NCBI RefSeq assembly: GCF_020662345.1 | Contig: NZ_VMOA01000022.1 | Coordinates: 1-64,000, forward strand | Source: Methylobacterium sp. W2 | GTDB lineage: Bacteria; Pseudomonadota; Alphaproteobacteria; Rhizobiales; Beijerinckiaceae | Length of the DNA stretch: 64,000 nucleotides | Direction of reading: 5' to 3' | Part shown: in pieces, positions 36,433-45,654 of the stretch | How positions within the stretch are numbered: the first letter of the stretch is position 1 | Layout: every line of letters begins with the position of its first letter | Translations under genes and position numbers: made by a program | Notes under the pieces: model-generated | Database searches by the model: none | Seen by the model: the letters and a program-made list of their open reading frames with translations, nothing else | What the model was told of the DNA's origin: nothing

Positions 36433-38220
36433 ATGGCCGACGACTTCAACGCCGAGCAGAAGCGCTACCTCGAAGGCTTCGCCTCGGGCATCGCCGCCGC
36501 CCGCCTCACCGGCGGCCTCGCCCTCGGGCAGGGCGCCGCCGCGCCCTCCGAGCCCACCGGGCCGGACGCCATCCACATCAAGGCCCAGGACGCCACGGTG
36601 AAGGCCGGCGGCAAGCTCTGCGACCAGGAGAAGTGGAAGCGGGCGGAGAATCCGTTCGAGGGCCACAATCGCCTCATCGCCGAGGCCGCCACCGGCAAGG
36701 CCCCGAAGCCGGAGGACAATTTCCGCTGGCGCTATCACGGCCTGTTCTGGCTCGCCCCGGCCAGCGGCGACTTCATGTGCCGCCTGCGCATCCCCAACGG
36801 CATCCTGCAGCATTGGCAGTTCGCCGGCATCGCCGATCTCGCCGATGCCCATGGCGGCGGCTACAGCCACGTCACCACCCGCGCCAACCTCCAGGTCCGC
36901 GAGATTACGGCGGAGCACGGCCAGCCCTTCCTCGACGGGCTGATCGATCTCGGCCTTACGGCGCGCGGCTCGGGCGCCGACAACATCCGCAATGTCACCG
37001 GCTCGCCCGTGGCCGGCATCGACGCCCAGGAACTCCTCGACACGCGGCCGCTGGCCAAGTCCTGGCACAACTGGATCATCAACGACCGCTCGCTCTACGG
37101 CCTGCCGCGCAAGTTCAACGTCGCCTTCGATGGCGGCGGCGTCATGCCGGTGCTGGAGGAGACCAACGATATCGGCTTCCAGGCGGTAAAGGTCCTCGAG
37201 GGTGCCGCCGTGGAGCCCGGCATATGGATGCGCCTCGTGCTCGGCGGCATCTCCGGCCACCGCGATCTCGCCCGCGATACCGGCGTGGTGCTGCGCCCCG
37301 AGGCCTGCAACAAGGTCGCCGACGCGATCCTGCGGGTCTTCATCAAGAACGGCGACCGGACCAACCGCAACAAGAGCCGGATGAAGTACGTCCTCGACGC
37401 CTGGGGCTTCGACAAGTACCTCGCCGCCGTGGAAGACGAACTCGGCTACAAGCTCGACCGGGTCGATCCGGCGCATATCGCACCGCGCGGACCGATGGAC
37501 CGCTTCTCCCATGTGGGCGTCCACAAACAGGTCCAGCCGGGCCTGAACTGGATCGGCGTGATCCTGCCTGTCGGCAAGATGACCTCCGACCAGATGCGGG
37601 AATTGGCCAAGATCTCGTCGGAATGCGGCGACGGCGCCATCCGCATGACCGTCTGGCAGAACTTTCTGTTTTCCGGCGTGCCGGACGCCAAGGTTGCCGA
37701 GGTCCAGGCGCGCGTGGCAGCGCTCGGCCTCACCACCGAGGCCTCCAGCATCCGCGCCGGCCTCGTGGCCTGCACCGGCATCAAGGGCTGCAAGTTCGCC
37801 GCCTCCGACACCAAGGGCCACGCCCTCATCATCGCCGACTACATCGAGGCCAACCTCACCGAGCTCGACGTGCCGGTGAACGTCCACGTCACCGGCTGCC
37901 ACCATAGCTGCGCCCAGCATTACATCGGCGATATCGGCCTCATCGGGGCCAAGGTCGTCGTCTCGGAGGAGGGCGACACGGTGGAGGGCTACGACATCGT
38001 CGTGGGCGGCGGCTTCGGCGACAGCCCGAAGATCGGCACCGAGATCTGGAAGGCCGTGAAAGCCGAGGATTGCCCCGCCCGGATCGAAGCGCTGCTGCGC
38101 AGCTACCTCACCCGCCGCGAAAACCGGGAGGAGAGCTTCCAGGCCTTCACCGCCCGCACCGGCCCCGAGACCCTCCGCAACCTCGCCGAAGAGCAACCCG
38201 TCCTGAAGGCCGCAGCATGA
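36433..38220 (+). CDS. nirA: Assimilatory nitrite reductase, siroheme [4Fe-4S] type (NirA family)
   Basis: A 595-aa cytoplasmic enzyme of the nitrite/sulfite reductase family that reduces nitrite to ammonium with six electrons. The cluster ligands are C447 and C453 (ACTGIKGCKF) and C489 and C493 (TGCHHSCAQH), a CX5C-X35-CX3C pattern. The two ferredoxin-like half-domains are recognisable (YSHVTTRANLQVREI; NIRNVTGSPVAGID). It could in principle be a sulfite reductase, but its position among nrt, nas and cysG genes favours nitrite. GGAGG 5 nt before the ATG at 36433 settles the start. Confidence 0.93.
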   Translation: MADDFNAEQKRYLEGFASGIAAARLTGGLALGQGAAAPSEPTGPDAIHIKAQDATVKAGGKLCDQEKWKRAENPFEGHNRLIAEAATGKAPKPEDNFRWRYHGLFWLAPASGDFMCRLRIPNGILQHWQFAGIADLADAHGGGYSHVTTRANLQVREITAEHGQPFLDGLIDLGLTARGSGADNIRNVTGSPVAGIDAQELLDTRPLAKSWHNWIINDRSLYGLPRKFNVAFDGGGVMPVLEETNDIGFQAVKVLEGAAVEPGIWMRLVLGGISGHRDLARDTGVVLRPEACNKVADAILRVFIKNGDRTNRNKSRMKYVLDAWGFDKYLAAVEDELGYKLDRVDPAHIAPRGPMDRFSHVGVHKQVQPGLNWIGVILPVGKMTSDQMRELAKISSECGDGAIRMTVWQNFLFSGVPDAKVAEVQARVAALGLTTEASSIRAGLVACTGIKGCKFAASDTKGHALIIADYIEANLTELDVPVNVHVTGCHHSCAQHYIGDIGLIGAKVVVSEEGDTVEGYDIVVGGGFGDSPKIGTEIWKAVKAEDCPARIEALLRSYLTRRENREESFQAFTARTGPETLRNLAEEQPVLKAAA

Positions 38221-39821
38221 GCGAGCACGTCACGCCCCCGCTCGTTCTCATCCCCGAGAACGCCCCGTTCAACCCCGACCAGCGCTCCTGGCTGTCGGGC
38301 TATTTCGCCGCTCTCCTCGGCCCCGCCATCGAGGGCGCCACGGCCCTGGCCCCGGGTGATTCCGGGGGCGGGCCGAAGCTCGCCGACAACGACGACGCGC
38401 CCTGGCACGACCCGTCGATGCCCTTGCCCGACCGGATGGAGCTCGCCAAGGAACGGCCGGAGCCGCAGAAGCTCATGGCGGCCATGGCGCAGCAGGATTG
38501 CGGCCAGTGCGGCTACAATTGCGCGGATTACGCCAACGCGCTGTTCCTGAAGAAGGAGGAGCGCCTGAACCTGTGCCAGCCGGGGGGCAAGGACACCCTC
38601 CGCATGCTCAAGAAGCTGGACGAGGAGTTCGGCGCGAGCGGCGGCGGCACCGCCAAGAAGGCCGATGCGGGGGAGGGCGAGGCCAAGGCGGAAGCGCCGC
38701 TGGGACCGCTGGGCTATTGCCGCGAGAACCCGGTGGAGGCCGTGTTCCTGTCCCGCACCCGCCTCAACGAGCCGGGCGGCGAGAAGGAGACGTGGCATAT
38801 CGAGATCGACCTCACGGGCACGCCGATCGAGTACGTGGTCGGCGATTCCCTCGGCCTGTTCCCGTCGAACCCGCCGGCCCTCGTGGATGCGGTGATCGCC
38901 GAACTCGGCGCCCGGCCGGAACGGATCATCGGCGGCCAGACCCTGCGCAACCGACTGATCAAGGACTACGCGCTGGGCGGAGCGCCGGACGGGCTCTACC
39001 AGCTCCTCTCGCTCCTCACCTCGGGCGAGGCGCGCAAGAAGGCGCAGGCCCTCTCGGCCGGCGAGGACCCGGACGGCGATGCCGCCTATCTCGACGTGCT
39101 CGGCGCCCTCCACAAGTTCCCCGGCGCCCGGCCCGATGCGGAGGTGTTCCTGGAAGCCCTCGACGAGTTGCAGCCGCGGCTCTACTCGATCTCCTCCTCG
39201 CCCAAGGCCGATCCGGGCCGGGTGTCGCTCACCGTCGACGCGGTGCGCTACAACCACCGCTCGCGGCTGCGTCTGGGCGTCGCCTCGACCCATCTCGGCG
39301 AACGCATCTCCGAGAAGACCACGGTCAAGGTCTACCTGCAGAAGGCGCACGGGTTCGCCCTGCCGGAGGATCTGTCGAAGGACGTGATCATGTGCGGGCC
39401 GGGCACCGGCATCGCGCCGTTCCGCGCTTTCCTCCGCGAGCGCGCGGCGACCCAGGCTCCGGGGCGCAACTGGCTGTTCTACGGCCACCAGCGCCAGGCC
39501 TCCGACTTCTTCTACAAGGACGAGTTGACCAAGCTGAAGGACGACAAGGTGCTGACCCGCCTGTCGCTGGCCTGGTCCCGTGACGGCACCGAGAAGACCT
39601 ATGTCCAGGACCGCATGCGCGAGAGCGGAGCGGAGCTATGGAATTGGCTCGAGGGCGGCGCCCATTTCTACGTCTGCGGTGATGCCAAGCGCATGGCCAA
39701 GGATGTGGAGCGGGCGATCATCGACGTCGCGGGCAGCCACGGCGGCAAGAACCCGGACGAGGCGGTGGCCTATTTCACCCATCTCAAGAAGACAGGGCGG
39801 TATCAGGCCGACGTGTATTAG
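38217..39821 (+). CDS. Fe-S / FNR-type flavoprotein (CysJ-like reductase with an iron-sulfur instead of flavodoxin domain)
   Basis: 534 aa. An N-terminal cluster motif C95-X2-C98-X3-C102-X17-C120 (QQDCGQCGYNCADYANAL) resembles the PF04060-type Fe-S domain. From about residue 160 the CysJ/FNR part follows: an FAD-binding connection domain with RLYSISSSPK, then GPGTGIAPFRAFLRERAA, YGHQRQASDFFYKDEL and YVCGDAKRMAKDVE for NADPH. There is no FMN/flavodoxin domain, so electrons would go NADPH-FAD-[Fe-S]. Its start overlaps the nirA stop (ATGA), which strongly suggests it is NirA's electron donor; this pairing is inferred. Confidence 0.88.
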   Translation: MSEHVTPPLVLIPENAPFNPDQRSWLSGYFAALLGPAIEGATALAPGDSGGGPKLADNDDAPWHDPSMPLPDRMELAKERPEPQKLMAAMAQQDCGQCGYNCADYANALFLKKEERLNLCQPGGKDTLRMLKKLDEEFGASGGGTAKKADAGEGEAKAEAPLGPLGYCRENPVEAVFLSRTRLNEPGGEKETWHIEIDLTGTPIEYVVGDSLGLFPSNPPALVDAVIAELGARPERIIGGQTLRNRLIKDYALGGAPDGLYQLLSLLTSGEARKKAQALSAGEDPDGDAAYLDVLGALHKFPGARPDAEVFLEALDELQPRLYSISSSPKADPGRVSLTVDAVRYNHRSRLRLGVASTHLGERISEKTTVKVYLQKAHGFALPEDLSKDVIMCGPGTGIAPFRAFLRERAATQAPGRNWLFYGHQRQASDFFYKDELTKLKDDKVLTRLSLAWSRDGTEKTYVQDRMRESGAELWNWLEGGAHFYVCGDAKRMAKDVERAIIDVAGSHGGKNPDEAVAYFTHLKKTGRYQADVY

Positions 39822-39845
39822 CACACGTCGAACCGTCCCCCCCCA

Positions 39846-39871
39846 CAGACCTCGGGCTTGCCCGAGGTCTG
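39846..39871 (+). terminator. Perfect 12-bp hairpin after the flavoprotein gene
   Basis: CAGACCTCGGGC and GCCCGAGGTCTG are perfect complements around a TT loop, 25 bp past the stop codon, followed by CCTTTGAC. It has a strong stem but only a short T run, so partial termination or mRNA end protection before nasA is likely rather than a full stop. Confidence 0.5.
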
Positions 39872-39903
39872 CCTTTGACTGCCCAAGTCGGGCAGGCCCG
39901 ACT

Positions 39904-40012
39904 GGGGGTGGGGGAGGGTGCCTGCGGAGCAGGCGGGAGAGGGGCAGCGCGACCTCTCCGAATGGGGCAGTGCTCCCCTCTCCCGACCCGCATTCGCGGG
40001 CCACCCTCCCCC
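39904..40012. repeat. Large imperfect inverted repeat ahead of nasA
   Basis: Left arm elements GGGGGAGGGTG and CGGGAGAGGGG are mirrored by CCCCTCTCCCG and CACCCTCCCCC on the right, giving a stem of about 35 bp with small hairpins (GCCTGC-GGA-GCAGGC; CCCGC-ATTC-GCGGG) in both arms. It forms most of the 271-bp gap before nasA, and a smaller hairpin (AGTCGGGC-AG-GCCCGACT) lies just upstream. No protein is encoded. It looks like a dispersed genomic repeat. Confidence 0.6.
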
Positions 40013-40092
40013 GCAGAGGGGGGAGGAAGATGCGCACATCCGGCCCGACTCTTGCTGCCCTTTAAACCCTGGAACCCGCCGAGGATTTCGCC

Positions 40093-42771
40093 ATGAACGC
40101 GCACGTCCAGGCACCCGCCGCCGCCGTGAAGACCACCTGCCCGTATTGCGGCGTCGGCTGCGGCGTGCTGGCCACCCCCGACGGGTTCGGAGGGGCGGGC
40201 ATCGCCGGCGATTCCGAGCATCCGGCGAATTTCGGCCGCCTCTGCTCCAAGGGCTCGGCCCTCGGCGAGACCCTGTCCCTGGACAGCCGCCTGCTGCATC
40301 CCTCCGTCGACGGCGTGCGCGCGAGCTGGGAATCGGCGCTCGGCACCGTGGCCGGCGGCCTGCGCAAGGTCGCCGAGCAGCACGGCCCGGATGCGATCGC
40401 GTTCTATCTCTCGGGCCAGCTCCTCACCGAGGATTACTACGTCGCCAACAAGCTCGCGAAGGGCTTCCTCGGCACGCCGCATGTGGACACCAACTCGCGC
40501 CTCTGCATGTCGAGCGCGGTGGCGGCCCACCGCCGCGCCTTCGGCTCCGACACGGTGCCGGGCTGCTACGAGGATCTCGACGAGGCCGACGTGATCGTAC
40601 TGGTGGGGTCCAACACCGCCTGGTGCCACCCGATCCTGTTCCGCCGCATGGTCGATGCCCGCGCCAAGCGTGGCACCAAGCTCGTGGTGATCGACCCGCG
40701 CCGGACCCAGACGGGGGAGGAGGCCGACCTCTTTCTCGGCCTCAAGCCCGGCACCGACACCGCCCTGTTCTCCGGCCTCCTCGTGCATCTCGCAAGCGCG
40801 GGCGCCCTCGATTACCGCTTCGTCCTCGACCACACGACGGGCTTCGAGGGGGCGCTCGAGCGCGCCCGCTCGATCGCGCCGGACATCGCCGCGACGGCCG
40901 CCGCCACCGGCCTTTCGGACGCGGATGTCGGCGCCTTCTTCGCGCTGTTCACCCGCACGAAGCGCGTCGTCACCGCCTTCTCGCAGGGGGTGAACCAGTC
41001 GGCCCAAGGGACCGACAAGGGCAACGCCATCATCAACTGCCATCTGGCCACCGGCCGCATCGGCAAGACCGGCGCCGGGCCGTTCTCCCTCACCGGCCAG
41101 CCCAACGCCATGGGCGGGCGCGAGGTCGGCGGCCTAGCCAACATGCTCGCCGCCCACATGCATTTCGCCCCCGAGGAGGTGGACCGGGTCCGCCGCTTCT
41201 GGAGCGCGCCGCGCATCATCACCGGCGAAGGCATGAAGGCGGTGGCCCTGTTCGAGGCGGTGGAGCGCGGCAAGATCAAGGCCCTGTGGGTGATGGGCAC
41301 CAACCCCGTCGTGTCGATGCCCCGCGCCGACGCGATCCGCGAGGCGATCAAGGGGCTCGATCTCTACGTCGTGTCCGAGGCCGTCGCCGACAGCGACACC
41401 GCCATGGCGACGGGCCGCAAGACCGTGCTCCTGCCGGCCCAGGCCTGGGGCGAGAAGGACGGCACCGTCACCAATTCCGAGCGGCGCATCTCGCGTCAGC
41501 GCAGCTTCCTGAAGGCCCCCGGCGAGGCGCGGGCCGACTGGGCGATCATCAGCGACGTCGCCAAGCGCCTCGGCCACGGCGAGGCCTTCGCCTATCCCAA
41601 CGCCGCCGCGATCTTCCGCGAGCATGCCTCGCTCTCGGCCTTCGAGAACAACGGCACCCGCGATTTCGACATCGGCGCGGTGAGCGACATCTCGGACGCG
41701 GCCTATGCCGGCGCAAAGCCGCTGCAATGGCCGCTGACGAAGCGCGGGGCCAGGGACGGCAAGCAGCGCCTGTTCGCCGACGGGCAGTTCTTCACCTTCG
41801 ACAAGCGCGCCCGCTTCGTCGCGGTGCAGCCCCCGGCCCTGGCACAGGCCGTGAGCGAGGACTTTCCCTTCGTGCTCAATACCGGCCGCGTGCGCGACCA
41901 TTGGCACACGATGACCCGCACCGGAAAGAGCCAGCGCCTCTCGGCTCACCGCGACGTGCCCTTCGTCGAGATCCACCCCGACGATGCGGCGGCGATGGGC
42001 GTCACCCATGGCGGCCTCGCCACGGTGTCCACCGCCCACGGCACCACGGTGCTCGAAGTCATGGTCAGCGGCGGAATGCGCCGGGGCGACCTGTTCGCCG
42101 CCTTCCACTGGAGCGGGGCCACGGCCTCGGAGGGGAGGGTCGGCGCCCTCGCACGCGGCATCCCCGATCCGGTTTCCGGGCAGCCCGAGCTGAAGGCGAC
42201 GCCGGCCGCCATCGCGCCGGCGGTCTATCGCAGCCGCGGCTTCCTGCTCACCCGCGATCAGAGGTCGCTCCCCGCCGGCTGGTGGTGGGCGCGCGCCACG
42301 ATCCAGGGCGGCTCAGGCCTCCACTTCGCCACCCAGGAGAGCTCGCGCGAGGTGGCGCTGATGCTGCGGGGAATGTTCCAGGGTCTCGAGATCGCCGAAT
42401 ACGCCGACCACGCCCGTGGCCGCTACCGCTTCGCCGCCTATGACGGTGACCGCCTCGTCGCGTGCCTCGCCCTGGCACCAAGTGAGGCCAAACCCGGCTG
42501 GGAATCGGAGAAGGCCTATTTCGCCGCCGACGATCTCGAACCCTCCGCCCGGCGCGCGCTCCTCTCCGGCCGGGCCGAGACGGCGTCGGCCGGACCGACG
42601 GTCTGCGCCTGCCACGGGGTCGGGCTCGACGTCATCGCCGCCACCATCGCGGCCGGGGCGCACAGCGTCGAGGCGGTGGGCGTCGCCTGCAAGGCCGGCA
42701 CGAATTGCGGCTCGTGCATCCCAGAGATCCGCAAGCTGCTGCCGCAGGCGCTTGCGCGCGACGCCGCATAA
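40093..42771 (+). CDS. nasA: Assimilatory nitrate reductase catalytic subunit with C-terminal BFD [2Fe-2S] domain
   Basis: 892 aa. N-terminal [4Fe-4S] ligands are C16-X2-C19-X3-C23 and C51 (TCPYCGVGCG, LCSKG). The molybdopterin domains include NTNSRLCMSSAV with the likely Mo-ligand Cys, VGSNTAWCHPI, VIDPRRTQT and FVLNTGRVRDHWHTMTRTGKS. Residues from about 835 form a BFD-like domain (VCACHGVG, then CKAGTNCGSC) that in NirB takes electrons from the flavin domain. It reduces nitrate to nitrite in the cytoplasm. No signal peptide, as expected. It follows the large inverted repeat. Confidence 0.95.
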   Translation: MNAHVQAPAAAVKTTCPYCGVGCGVLATPDGFGGAGIAGDSEHPANFGRLCSKGSALGETLSLDSRLLHPSVDGVRASWESALGTVAGGLRKVAEQHGPDAIAFYLSGQLLTEDYYVANKLAKGFLGTPHVDTNSRLCMSSAVAAHRRAFGSDTVPGCYEDLDEADVIVLVGSNTAWCHPILFRRMVDARAKRGTKLVVIDPRRTQTGEEADLFLGLKPGTDTALFSGLLVHLASAGALDYRFVLDHTTGFEGALERARSIAPDIAATAAATGLSDADVGAFFALFTRTKRVVTAFSQGVNQSAQGTDKGNAIINCHLATGRIGKTGAGPFSLTGQPNAMGGREVGGLANMLAAHMHFAPEEVDRVRRFWSAPRIITGEGMKAVALFEAVERGKIKALWVMGTNPVVSMPRADAIREAIKGLDLYVVSEAVADSDTAMATGRKTVLLPAQAWGEKDGTVTNSERRISRQRSFLKAPGEARADWAIISDVAKRLGHGEAFAYPNAAAIFREHASLSAFENNGTRDFDIGAVSDISDAAYAGAKPLQWPLTKRGARDGKQRLFADGQFFTFDKRARFVAVQPPALAQAVSEDFPFVLNTGRVRDHWHTMTRTGKSQRLSAHRDVPFVEIHPDDAAAMGVTHGGLATVSTAHGTTVLEVMVSGGMRRGDLFAAFHWSGATASEGRVGALARGIPDPVSGQPELKATPAAIAPAVYRSRGFLLTRDQRSLPAGWWWARATIQGGSGLHFATQESSREVALMLRGMFQGLEIAEYADHARGRYRFAAYDGDRLVACLALAPSEAKPGWESEKAYFAADDLEPSARRALLSGRAETASAGPTVCACHGVGLDVIAATIAAGAHSVEAVGVACKAGTNCGSCIPEIRKLLPQALARDAA

Positions 42772-42786
42772 GCTCATTTTCATAGG

Positions 42787-44277
42787 ATGAGCACGCCCCG
42801 CCAGCCCCGGGAAACCCGACCCGCCGGAATCGCCGCCCGTGAGGGCGCCGGACATGCCGGCCTCGAACCGCTTGCGGTGCTGCCGGTCTTCGTGCCGCTG
42901 CAGGGCAAGCGTGCGGTGCTCGCCGGCTCCAATGGCGGGGCGCCGTGGAAGGTGAAGCTGCTCGCCGCCGCCGGCGCCGACGTGGACGTCTACGCGCCGG
43001 AGCCCAGCGACGAGCTGCGCGCGGTGCCGGGCGAGATCGTCGCCGGCAGCGTCACCCTGCACGAGCGCCAGTGGCAGCCCGCCGACCTCCAGGGCGCCGC
43101 CTTCTGCATCGGCGCCATGGAGGACGAGGCCGATTGCATCGCCTTCGTCGCAGCCGCGCGGGCAACCGGCGCCATCGTCAACGCCGTCGACCGGCCGCAT
43201 CTCTGCGACGTGAAGTTCGGCGCCATCGTCAACCGCTCGCCCATGGTGGTGGGCATCTCCACGGAGGGCGCCGCCCCGGTCTTCGGCCAGACCGTGCGCG
43301 CCCGGATCGAGGGCATGCTCCCGCGCGGGTTCAAGGCCTGGATCGGCGCCGCCCGCGACTGGCGCGAGGAGGTGACGGGCCGCTTCCACGCCTTCTCCGA
43401 TCGCCGCGCCTTTTGGGAGCGTTTCACGGACCGCGCCTTCGCCGAGCCGGATCGCGTCCCCACAGAGACGGATCTGGCCGAACTCCTCGATCACACCGAG
43501 ACCGCGCCGAAGGGCGGAGCCGTTACGCTGGTCGGCGCCGGGCCGGGCGATGCCGAGCTCCTGACGCTGAAGGCCCTGCGGGCCCTCCGCAACGCCGACG
43601 TGATCCTCTACGACGACCTCGTGGCGCCCGAGATCCTCGATTATGCCCGCCGCGAGGCGCGCACCATGCTGGTGGGCAAGACCGGGCACGGCCCCTCCTG
43701 CCGCCAGGACGACATCAACGCGCTGATGGTGCAGCTCGCCAAGTCCGGCAAGCAGGTGGTGCGCCTCAAATCCGGCGATCCGCTGGTCTTCGGAAGGGCC
43801 GGCGAGGAGATCGACGCCTGCCATCAGGCCGGCATCCCCGTGAGCGTCGTCCCCGGCATCTCGGCGGCGCAGGGGGCGGCTGCCTCCCTCGGTGTCTCGC
43901 TGACCAACCGCGACGCGGCGCGGCGCCTGCAATTCGTCACCGGCCACGACCGCCGCGGCGCCCTGCCGGAGGATCTGAACTGGGGCGCGCTCGCGGACCC
44001 GAGCGTGACCACCGTGGTCTACATGCCGAAGAAGACCCTGCGCGTGCTGCTGGACCGCGCCACCGTCGAAGGTCTGGCTCCCGACACCACCGCGCTCCTC
44101 GTCTTCAACGCCACCCGGCCGAATCAGGCCGTGGTCAGCGGTACCGCCGCCGATCTGGCGGACCGGGTGGAGGCATCCGGCTTCGAGGGGCCGGCCTTGC
44201 TGATGGTGGGAGAGGCCCTGCGCCGCATGGGCGCCGAGGCCGCGGTCTCCGCGATCGAAGGCAAGCTCGCGATCTGA
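42787..44277 (+). CDS. cysG: Siroheme synthase (CysG)
   Basis: 496 aa, making siroheme for NirA from uroporphyrinogen III. The N-terminal part is precorrin-2 dehydrogenase/ferrochelatase (AVLAGSNGGAPWKVKLLAAAGADVDVYAPEP, SRSP-like NRSPMVVGISTEGAAPVFGQTVRARIE). The C-terminal part is uroporphyrinogen methyltransferase (VTLVGAGPGDAELLTLKALRALRNADVILYDDLV, LKSGDPLVFGRAGEE, VVPGISAAQGAAASLGVSLTNRD). The NAD loop reads GSNGGAP instead of the common GGGxVA, a small deviation. It starts 15 bp after nasA, completing the operon. Confidence 0.94.
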   Translation: MSTPRQPRETRPAGIAAREGAGHAGLEPLAVLPVFVPLQGKRAVLAGSNGGAPWKVKLLAAAGADVDVYAPEPSDELRAVPGEIVAGSVTLHERQWQPADLQGAAFCIGAMEDEADCIAFVAAARATGAIVNAVDRPHLCDVKFGAIVNRSPMVVGISTEGAAPVFGQTVRARIEGMLPRGFKAWIGAARDWREEVTGRFHAFSDRRAFWERFTDRAFAEPDRVPTETDLAELLDHTETAPKGGAVTLVGAGPGDAELLTLKALRALRNADVILYDDLVAPEILDYARREARTMLVGKTGHGPSCRQDDINALMVQLAKSGKQVVRLKSGDPLVFGRAGEEIDACHQAGIPVSVVPGISAAQGAAASLGVSLTNRDAARRLQFVTGHDRRGALPEDLNWGALADPSVTTVVYMPKKTLRVLLDRATVEGLAPDTTALLVFNATRPNQAVVSGTAADLADRVEASGFEGPALLMVGEALRRMGAEAAVSAIEGKLAI

Positions 44278-44427
44278 AAAGCGCCGGTTCGCAGGCACTC
44301 CCCTTCCAAGTCGGCGTGAAACGGTGAAGATCGGTAATGTCGCGCCGCTCTCCTGCTGACCGAAGGGCTCGCGCTGCAGCCAAAGCGTGTAGAGTTCCGA
44401 TCCGGGTCGGAGCAGCGCCATACCATC

Positions 44428-45537
44428 ATGCGATTCGTTGTCCTCGCCCTCGCTCTGTCTCTTCTGGCCGCCACGCCCGCATCGAGCGCCGACGATCCGG
44501 TGATCGCGGCGGCGACGGACCTCACCGGCGAGGTCCTGTTCCTCGAATCCGGCGCGCCCGGCATGATCCTGGTGGTCGTGCGCGGGGACGGGACCTTCAT
44601 TCGCGGCTACGGCGAGACCGAGAAAGGCAACGGGATCACGCCTGACGGGACGAGTCTCGTACGGCTCAACTCCGTCACCAAGGTCTTCACCACGGAAGTG
44701 CTGGCCTCCCTTGCCACGGAGAGAAAGCTCTCCCTCGCCGATCCGCTGCAGAGCTTCGCGCCGGAGGCGAAGGTTCCCGCCTTCGAAGGGCGGCCCATCA
44801 CCCTGCTCGATCTGGCGACCTATTCCGGCGCCCTTCCGCGCGAGATGGGACACGCTCCCGAAGGCACGAACCCCCGCGCCTGGCCGACCCGCGACGACCG
44901 CTGGTCCTGGCTCGGCACATACACGCTGCCTTGGGCTCCCGGCACCGTCACGTCCTACTCGAATGTGGGGTTCGACCTCCTGGCCGATGCCGTCGGCGCG
45001 GCGGGGGGCGCGCCCTATTCCCAGTTGCTGCGCAGCCACGTCACCACGCCGCTGGGAATGGCCGATACGGGACTGTCGCCGACGCCGGAGCAATGTGCGC
45101 GGCTGATGATCGGCTCGGGCCTCGGCGGCCCGGCCACCTGCGTCGACACGCAGGCGACGGGCGGCAGCGGCGGGCTCTACAGCACGGGCAACGACATGGC
45201 GCGCTGGCTCCGGCACAATGTCATGGCCAAGAGCGGCGCGCTCGCCTTGAGCCATGCGGTCTACCGCCCGCGCCAATCGATGCCGGCGGCGATCGGCTTC
45301 GACGAAGCCTCGCCGATGGCGGGCCTCGCCCTCGGCTGGGTCGCCTTGGCGGCCAAGGGGAACGAACCGGCGCTGCTGGCAAAGAGCGGGGGAGGCGCCG
45401 GCTTCATGAGCTACATCGCCTTCGCGCCGGGGCGCGATGTCGGGGTCTTCGTCGTGATCAACAGCATCGATTTCGCCGCGTTCTCCGCCTTGACCAGCAC
45501 GACCCACAAGCTGATCGCCGCCCTCGCGACCCGCTGA
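44428..45537 (+). CDS. Exported serine beta-lactamase-like hydrolase (AmpH / class C fold)
   Basis: 369 aa with a clear Sec signal peptide (MRFVVLALALSLLAATPASSA-DD). The penicillin-binding fold residues are S82-V-T-K85, YSNVGFD (the YxN motif) and KSGGG in place of KTG. The D-alanyl-D-alanine carboxypeptidase/AmpH group trims peptidoglycan and binds beta-lactams, sometimes hydrolysing them weakly. Whether it gives resistance cannot be told from sequence. It lies 150 bp after cysG; nothing notable was seen in that gap. Confidence 0.88.
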   Translation: MRFVVLALALSLLAATPASSADDPVIAAATDLTGEVLFLESGAPGMILVVVRGDGTFIRGYGETEKGNGITPDGTSLVRLNSVTKVFTTEVLASLATERKLSLADPLQSFAPEAKVPAFEGRPITLLDLATYSGALPREMGHAPEGTNPRAWPTRDDRWSWLGTYTLPWAPGTVTSYSNVGFDLLADAVGAAGGAPYSQLLRSHVTTPLGMADTGLSPTPEQCARLMIGSGLGGPATCVDTQATGGSGGLYSTGNDMARWLRHNVMAKSGALALSHAVYRPRQSMPAAIGFDEASPMAGLALGWVALAAKGNEPALLAKSGGGAGFMSYIAFAPGRDVGVFVVINSIDFAAFSALTSTTHKLIAALATR

Positions 45538-45654
45538 CCTGGGCGAGACCCCGATTTCCCCGATGCCGCCCCCGGCGACACATTGACGGTTGCCCGCATC
45601 CCCGGCCCATGCTCTTGCCGCAGCATCCCTCCGGAACCGGCCTGAAGACTTCCC

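Noticed and set aside
36433..39821. Reading NirA plus the CysJ-like flavoprotein as a sulfite reductase (CysI/CysJ)
   Set aside because: Placed between nitrate uptake genes and nasA-cysG under a nitrate-controlled leader, and the flavoprotein lacks CysJ's flavodoxin domain. Not fully excluded without a tree.
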